DNA of 64,000 bases from an uncultured Bacillota bacterium (GTDB lineage Bacteria; Bacillota; Clostridia; Christensenellales; UBA1242). The translations under genes were made by a program, and so were the position numbers. Every line of letters begins with the position of its first letter. Positions within the stretch are counted from its first letter, which is position 1. This document shows, piece by piece, positions 60,043 through 64,000 of the stretch. The stretch lies in NCBI GenBank assembly GCA_900544595.1, contig UQVQ01000001.1, forward strand, positions 62,001 through 126,000, given 5' to 3'. Under the pieces are notes generated by a model, which saw only the letters and a program-made list of their open reading frames with translations, was not told the origin of the DNA and searched no databases.

Positions 60043-61074
60043 ATGGCAAAAGTCAGTTACCACACAGAAAGAGATTTGATAAACCAAAAGAAAATTCAAG
60101 AGGAACTTATGTTTTTTCCATCATATGTTCAAGATTTTATCATTTCAATTGAAAACAACACCTCTTCTTTAACCCGAGTAAACTATTTAACTGACCTTAA
60201 ACTTTTCTTCACGTATCTTGGAAACGTTTATAACAAAAGTTCAAAATCAATTGACCTTTCCGACCTTGACAAGCTTAAATCGCGCGATGTTGAAAGGTTT
60301 TTAAGCTATGTTTCCTATTTTGAAAAGGACGGAAAAGTTCATATAAACAAGGAAAAAGGAAAAGCACGCAAACTTTCAGCAATTCGAAGTTTATTTAAGT
60401 TCCTTTTTAACTCCGACCTTATTTCATCTAATGTTATAACCAAAATTGCAACGCCAAAAATTCACGAAAAAGAGATAATTCGCCTTGAACCAGACGAAGT
60501 TGCTCGACTTCTTGACGAAGCAGAATGCCCTGAAAACCTTACAAAGCGCGAAATCACTTATAACCGCAAAACAAGAGAACGAGATGTTGCGATTTTAACA
60601 ACTTTTCTTGGAACAGGAATTCGTATCAGCGAACTTGTTGGGCTTAATGTTTCCGACATAAACTTGGAAGGAAACAGTTTTAAAATAACAAGAAAAGGCG
60701 GAAATGAGGTTGTTTTATATTTTTCAAACGAAATTAAGCAATCCCTTGAAACTTGGCTTGAAGCAAGAGAAAAATTAACAGACATCAGCCCAAACGAACA
60801 AGCGCTTTTTCTTTCCCTTCAACGAAAAAGAATAACCCCGCGTGCAGTTGAAAATCTTGTTAAAAAATATGCGCAAGCGGTGACCCCTCTTAAAAAAATC
60901 TCCCCCCACAAACTTCGAAGCACATATGGAACAAGTTTATATCGCGAAACTCACGACATCTATATTGTTGCCGACGTTTTAGGCCACAAAGATGTTAACA
61001 CAACAAAAAAACACTATGCCGCGATTGACGATGACATTCGCAGAAATGCCTCAACAATGGTTAAATTGAGATAA
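60043..61074 (+). CDS. Tyrosine recombinase of the Xer family (XerS/XerC-like)
   Basis: ATG 60043 (MAKVSYH) is chosen on promoter position; the frame continues upstream to 60016 without support. The 343-residue product has the SAM-like N-terminal core-binding domain (about 20-150) and catalytic residues Arg in GTGIRISEL, Lys in TRKGGNE, H-x2-R in SPHKLRSTYG, His in VLGHKDVNTTKKHY, with Tyr as nucleophile in HYA. Length and lack of mobile context resemble single-recombinase XerS systems (about 356 residues), so it may resolve chromosome dimers. No dif site is recognised here. Confidence 0.85.
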   Translation: MAKVSYHTERDLINQKKIQEELMFFPSYVQDFIISIENNTSSLTRVNYLTDLKLFFTYLGNVYNKSSKSIDLSDLDKLKSRDVERFLSYVSYFEKDGKVHINKEKGKARKLSAIRSLFKFLFNSDLISSNVITKIATPKIHEKEIIRLEPDEVARLLDEAECPENLTKREITYNRKTRERDVAILTTFLGTGIRISELVGLNVSDINLEGNSFKITRKGGNEVVLYFSNEIKQSLETWLEAREKLTDISPNEQALFLSLQRKRITPRAVENLVKKYAQAVTPLKKISPHKLRSTYGTSLYRETHDIYIVADVLGHKDVNTTKKHYAAIDDDIRRNASTMVKLR

Positions 61075-61093
61075 ACAGAATTTAAAACATAAT

Positions 61094-61125
61094 AAAAATC
61101 CACAGAACTTTCCGTGGATTTTTTT
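61094..61125 (+). terminator. Terminator after the xer-like gene
   Basis: AAAAATCCAC pairs with GTGGATTTTT (61114-61123), followed by T residues. Confidence 0.9.
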
Positions 61126-61145
61126 AAAGGGGGTTATATAGGGAT

Positions 61146-61607
61146 CTAATTCGAATGAATTAAGTTTTCAAGAGTGTAAACAATTTTGTGGGCAACATCA
61201 TTTGTTGGCAAAATTATCATAACAGTGTCATCGCCGGCAACCGCGCCCATAACAGAATCTAAATTTAATTTGTCGATTAAGGAGCAAATTGAGGAAGCCA
61301 TTGCTTTAATTGTTTTTAAAACAACAAGGTTTTGAGCAGGTTTAATTGAGATAACCGCTTCTTTAAAAATTGAAATATATTTGTTTGAAATTGCTTGCTC
61401 GCCGGAATCAACAAGTGAGTATTTATATTTTCCAGTTTCTGCACTCAAAATTTTAATAAGGCCAAGTTCTTTAATATCTCTTGAAATTGTTGCTTGGGTT
61501 ATATCAAAATTTGCATTGCGTAAACATTCAACAAGTTCGTCTTGAGTTTCAATTTCTCTTGTTGAAATGAGTTCCAAAATTTTCGATTGTCTAACTGAGC
61601 GCGCCAT
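61146..61607 (-). CDS. argR: Arginine repressor ArgR
   Basis: ArgR is a hexameric arginine sensor that controls arginine biosynthesis and catabolism. The 153-residue product has an N-terminal winged helix (residues about 1-70: TQDELVECLR-type helix, ITQATISRDIKELGL) and a C-terminal oligomerisation and arginine-binding domain with AGDDTVMIILP. The length is typical. AAGGAG precedes ATG. Palindromes resembling ARG boxes lie 150-320 bp upstream, so autoregulation is possible. argR is commonly found near OLE RNA/oapA loci. Confidence 0.94.
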   Translation of the reverse strand: MARSVRQSKILELISTREIETQDELVECLRNANFDITQATISRDIKELGLIKILSAETGKYKYSLVDSGEQAISNKYISIFKEAVISIKPAQNLVVLKTIKAMASSICSLIDKLNLDSVMGAVAGDDTVMIILPTNDVAHKIVYTLENLIHSN

Positions 61608-61638
61608 TTTAATTCTCCTTAAATTTTTTCTTAGCAGG

Positions 61639-61660
61639 TGCTATGCAAGTACTATGCAAA
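61639..61660 (-). repeat. Two tandem TTTGCATAG-type motifs in the argR promoter region
   Basis: On the minus strand TTTGCATAGTA (61650-61660) is followed by CTTGCATAGCA (61639-61649), exactly 11 bp or one helical turn apart. They lie just upstream of argR. Confidence 0.5.
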
Positions 61661-61752
61661 CTTTTTTGCCAAATTTGAATTTTAACTTCAACCTTTTTTC
61701 TTTCTTAACTAAAATCGCTATACGCGCCTATTTTAGGGCTGTTTAGCAATTA

Positions 61753-61780
61753 TGAATATTTATAAATTCATAAATATTCA
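61753..61780. promoter_or_regulatory. Palindrome resembling an ARG box
   Basis: TGAATATTTAT (61753-61763) and ATAAATATTCA (61770-61780) are perfect inverted repeats; TGAAT...ATTCA is the ArgR half-site pattern. Confidence 0.5.
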
Positions 61781-61840
61781 GCTTCTTTTTCAAGGTTTGG
61801 AATGATTATACATCATAATTTATAAATATGCAAGCGATTT

Positions 61841-61860
61841 TTGCATAAAAATTTATGCAA
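61841..61860. promoter_or_regulatory. Palindrome resembling an ARG box
   Basis: TTGCATAAA and TTTATGCAA are perfect arms around a two-base centre, matching TGnATnnnnATnCA-type ArgR sites. Confidence 0.5.
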
Positions 61861-61916
61861 TTTTTTATAAAAATTTATAATATCAATTTTCATACATTCA
61901 AAATTTATAAATATAA

Positions 61917-61928
61917 ATGAATATTCAT
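61917..61928. promoter_or_regulatory. Palindrome ATGAATATTCAT
   Basis: A perfect 12-bp palindrome containing TGAAT and ATTCA half-sites; it may be a compact ArgR site. Confidence 0.4.
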
Positions 61929-61984
61929 AACTGCCCCATAACATACATCTCTTAACTTTTGCATAGCACCTTAAATTTTGTTGA

Positions 61985-62018
61985 ATAAAAAAATCAGCTC
62001 TTCGTCAAGCTGATTTGA
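61985..62018 (-). terminator. oapA terminator
   Basis: AAATCAGCT (61991-61999) and AGCTGATTT (62008-62016) pair; on the minus strand a run of seven T follows. Confidence 0.85.
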
Positions 62019-62233
62019 TTTTTGCCCTAAACCCAATTTTTAACTATAACCCAACAAAACCAAATGTTTTGTTAAAATTTTTAGATTAAATTTGGGTTTA
62101 AAAAAACTTGACATTTTCGGGAAGGCGAAAAGCCAAGTTGATCTCAACAATCAAAATCATAGCACACAAACAAACAAATTGCAATAGGGTCTGCCAAAAT
62201 TTTTTAAAAATTTTTAAACAAAAAAAACAAGGC

Positions 62234-62938
62234 TTATTTTTTGCCCTGTTTTTCGGTTTTCTTTTTTCTTGAAAAAATGCTGAAACATTTTCCAACGCCA
62301 AGAATGATTTTTGAACAATTGTTGATTGCAAACTTTTTGCACATTGCTTTACCAAAAATTGTTAAGCCCGCAATTGTTGCACTAACAACGCCCGCAATTA
62401 AAATTTGAAGAGAGTTTCCCATACTTTCGGAAATTAACTTAACAGTTATCGCTGCCCCCGCCGTTCCCGAAAGAATTCCGCAAATATCTCCGCAAACATC
62501 GCAGCAAATGCTTGAAACCTTTTCCGCATTTTTAACAAGTGACATTGCAACCTTTGCGCCTCTAACCTTTCTTGAACACATTGCCGCAAAGGGTTCAATT
62601 GCGCAAGCAGTTGCCGCAACACCAATCATATCGGTTATTATTCCAAGCGAAACAAAGAACACAATAACAACAACGGAAACGGCAATTCCAACATTTGAAA
62701 GCAAGAATTCGCTAAGCACGCTAAAAGCAAGCGAAAGACTCATTGCAATAACAAGAATTTTAATTGGCCAAATCCACCAAGGCTGATTTTTTTTCTTTAC
62801 TGCTTTGCTTGCCGCCGATTTTAAATCGGCCTTTTTGGTTTTTTGTTCGTTTAAATCGGTTTTCGGCAAAGAACATTCTTGTTCTTTCGAAGTCTCCTGG
62901 CTTGAATTATTTTCGTTTTTATCTAGATTATTTTCCAT
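62234..62938 (-). CDS. oapA: OLE-RNA-associated membrane protein OapA
   Basis: The 234-residue product has an acidic then basic N-terminal tail, two membrane helices (about 58-105: IKILVIAMSLSLAFSVLSEF and VGIAVSVVVIVFFVSLGII), the conserved block TDMIGVAATACAIEPFAAMCSRKVRGAK (about 107-134) and NAEKVSSICCDVCGDICGILSG, two more hydrophobic helices, and a basic C-terminus. The D-x2-G-V-A-x-T and DVCGDICGI-SG features match my recollection of OapA, often mis-annotated as a CorB-like transporter. OapA binds OLE RNA and anchors it to the membrane. The putative OLE gene ends 47 bp upstream. A separate promoter (TTGTTA 62970-62975, TATTAT 62947-62952) lies 8 nt before ATG with no Shine-Dalgarno. 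Confidence 0.78.
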   Translation of the reverse strand: MENNLDKNENNSSQETSKEQECSLPKTDLNEQKTKKADLKSAASKAVKKKNQPWWIWPIKILVIAMSLSLAFSVLSEFLLSNVGIAVSVVVIVFFVSLGIITDMIGVAATACAIEPFAAMCSRKVRGAKVAMSLVKNAEKVSSICCDVCGDICGILSGTAGAAITVKLISESMGNSLQILIAGVVSATIAGLTIFGKAMCKKFAINNCSKIILGVGKCFSIFSRKKKTEKQGKK

Positions 62939-62946
62939 ATAATATT

Positions 62947-62975
62947 ATAATAGCACATTTTCTTTTATATAACAA
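62947..62975 (-). promoter_or_regulatory. Leaderless promoter of oapA
   Basis: On the minus strand: -35 TTGTTA (62970-62975), 17-bp spacer, -10 TATTAT (62947-62952), then 8 nt to the ATG. Confidence 0.55.
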
Positions 62976-62977
62976 GC

Positions 62978-63012
62978 ACAAAAAAAGAAGGATATGTAAC
63001 ATTTCCTTCTTT
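62978..63012 (-). terminator. Terminator of the OLE-type RNA
   Basis: On the minus strand AAGAAGGA (complement of 63004-63011) pairs with TCCTTCTT (complement of 62985-62992), followed by T6-7. Confidence 0.85.
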
Positions 63013-63602
63013 CCGTTAAAGGTCTCGCAAATTCGGGTAAACCTTGCAGCATAGGTTCGGTTGGATTTCCCGCTTCCCCACTTTTCGTCGCCGAATAAGC
63101 AGTTTCCTTTTAAGGGGTTGACATCACCGAATCGCCACTTAGACCACACTATAATCCCCGAAGCGAACCGCGCCACTTGACGCGAACAGTCTAGAGAATT
63201 TCTCAAACAAACAGAGATTTGTCCTTATCCTTTTTTGCAAAGTGAATTTCAAAAGCTTGCCAGTTTTAAGCTTTGACTAAATTTGTTTGGCCAAACTAAA
63301 TTAGCCAGTTAACTTCATCCCAACACTTCACTCAAGGCTGGCTACACTGCACACAGCAATTTTTTTACCGCAATGCAGGTTCTTCCCCAAGAGGTGCCTT
63401 CTTTGCGAAACCACCAAAACTTGGGTCTCCACGAAATCTGGGCCGCGCTCTGTATGCCGTTACAGTGCTCCCAAAAATCTTAACTTCCAGCATCAGCCCC
63501 GGTTTGGGCAACCAAAGCCAACACAAGAAACTTCACAGTTGTGCCATTTAACGCTTTTAACGTCTTGTGGGCAAGTCTGTTCGACTAGAATACTGCGCCT
63601 TC
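62985..63602 (-). ncRNA. ole: OLE (ornate, large, extremophilic) RNA, probable
   Basis: A ~618-nt ORF-free, more GC-rich segment has its own consensus promoter (63609-63637) and ends in a strong terminator. It is full of short helices and conserved-looking motifs (GGGGCTGATGC, GGAAGAACC) rather than codons. Length (~610 nt) and position directly upstream of oapA on the same strand, near argR, match the known OLE locus. tmRNA, RNase P RNA and 23S fragments do not fit: no tRNA-like ends and no GAGGAAAGTC core. The assignment rests on context and architecture, not on covariance-model alignment. Confidence 0.75.
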
Positions 63603-63608
63603 ATAAGT

Positions 63609-63637
63609 ATTATACTATAATTTATGAAAAAATGCAA
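63609..63637 (-). promoter_or_regulatory. Promoter of the OLE-type RNA
   Basis: On the minus strand: -35 TTGCAT (63632-63637), 17-bp spacer, -10 TATAAT (63609-63614); predicted start near 63602. Confidence 0.8.
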
Positions 63638-63749
63638 CACTCCGCGCTTAATTTGCTTTGAGTTGCATTTGTTTGTTTTTTTACTTGGCAAAAGCCTGGA
63701 TTTATTATTTTTAAAGACTATTTAATTTTTGGACTTTTCTTTGTTAAAT

Positions 63750-64000
63750 TTAGTTTTCGTTCCAATTCCAATTCGCAATTTCAGGCATATCAACACCAAA
63801 CTTACGAATATATTCGTGGTTTTGTTTTAATTTATCTTTTGCAAATTTCGAAATTTCGTTTGCTTTTTCTTTTGGCAAATCAATGTATTTAATTATTTTC
63901 AAAAGCTGATTATATCTATCTGTTTTGTTAAGCGCACACATATCAAACGAAGTTGTTATTGTTCCTTCTTCTTGGTAGCCCGAAACGTGGATATTTCGAT
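63750..64000 (-). CDS. xfp: Phosphoketolase, C-terminal end (truncated by window edge)
   Basis: The minus-strand frame is open to the right edge and ends at 63750. The visible 83 residues match the C-terminus of xylulose-5-phosphate/fructose-6-phosphate phosphoketolase: HVSGYQEEGTITTSFDM, then LNKTDRYNQLLKII and a final KFGVDMPEIANWNW. The enzyme cleaves xylulose-5-P or fructose-6-P to acetyl phosphate and an aldose phosphate. Most of the gene lies beyond the window. Confidence 0.88.
   Translation of the reverse strand, partial: RNIHVSGYQEEGTITTSFDMCALNKTDRYNQLLKIIKYIDLPKEKANEISKFAKDKLKQNHEYIRKFGVDMPEIANWNWNEN

Larger units (their letters stand above)
61608..62233. other. AT-rich regulatory region between oapA and argR
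   Basis: Over 600 bp without a supported gene. It contains two tandem GCATAG motifs (61639-61660), three palindromes (61753-61780, 61841-61860, 61917-61928), another TTTGCATAGCA (61958-61968) and the terminator of oapA (61985-62018). Confidence 0.6.

Noticed and set aside
62098..62355. Minus-strand 85-aa ORF
   Set aside because: It overlaps the 3' end of oapA in another frame and continues into AT-rich non-coding sequence.
62985..63602. tmRNA or RNase P RNA
   Set aside because: No tRNA-like acceptor ends or tag ORF, and no RNase P core motif; length, promoter, terminator and oapA adjacency fit OLE better.
1..64000. CRISPR array, rRNA operon or insertion sequence with transposase
   Set aside because: No regularly spaced direct repeats, no rRNA-like sequence and no transposase ORF were seen; the only recombinases are the serine integrase and the Xer-type protein.

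Overview
The window is AT-rich, gene-dense chromosomal DNA. It most likely comes from an anaerobic, spore-forming Clostridia-type Firmicute, probably an uncultured gut or Christensenellales-like lineage; the taxonomy is an inference. The anaerobic signature is pyruvate:ferredoxin oxidoreductase, formate-tetrahydrofolate ligase, class III ribonucleotide reductase (nrdD/nrdG), and phosphoketolase plus transketolase. The sporulation signature is an uninterrupted sigK, spoIVB directly after recN, a spoIIM-like gene and a dacF-like carboxypeptidase. Native genes favour codons such as GTT, CTT, GGA and GAA.

Layout. 1-4415: end of an ABC-permease-like gene, a membrane-anchored protein and two lipoproteins (one with Ig-like repeats, one beta-helix-like). 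4469-7219: two amino-acid-responsive units, asnA behind an Asn-rich leader peptide and attenuator, and metK behind a SAM-I-type riboswitch with its own terminator. 7224-15229: an ~8 kb mobile island inserted at the 3' end of tRNA-Ser(UGA) by a large serine recombinase. It carries a three-gene operon whose proteins share one wHTH-like domain (one also has a DUF4145/HEPN-like domain), an HNH nuclease with LAGLIDADG-like motifs, a fused C5 + N4/N6 DNA methyltransferase and a PD-(D/E)XK nuclease. 15619-36091: core metabolism and cell biology (dut, fhs, fba, hpf, a Rho paralogue without a P-loop, a DivIVA-like protein, galU, metal exporter, PFOR, minDE, sigK, NrdR-controlled nrdDG, a shikimate-kinase-like protein without a P-loop, tkt). 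36208-51712: ftsK, rimO, pgsA, cinA-like, recA, hydrolase, membrane-anchored murF, recN, spoIVB, spoIIM-like, dacF, gmk. 52134-61607: DUF1540 protein, rplI, tRNA-Leu, rlmD-type methyltransferase, a secreted metzincin-like lipoprotein, structured intergenic elements, SGNH hydrolase, serS, a Xer recombinase and argR with palindromic operators. 62234-63637: oapA preceded by a ~618-nt transcript unit with its own promoter and terminator that fits the OLE RNA. The right edge holds the 3' end of a phosphoketolase gene.

Themes. Regulation is often readable directly: consensus promoters, attenuators, NrdR boxes, ArgR-type palindromes, and a recurrent intergenic motif TTTGCATAGYA spaced by helical turns. 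Several genes (rho-like, minD, ftsK, rlmD-type, xer, oapA) have a -10 element 6-9 nt upstream of ATG and no Shine-Dalgarno sequence, so leaderless translation is likely. The strongest candidates for new biology are the three-gene wHTH/HEPN operon in the restriction island, the OLE-oapA locus, the Asn leader of asnA, the two nucleotide-binding-fold proteins without P-loops, and the structured element at 56254-56389.
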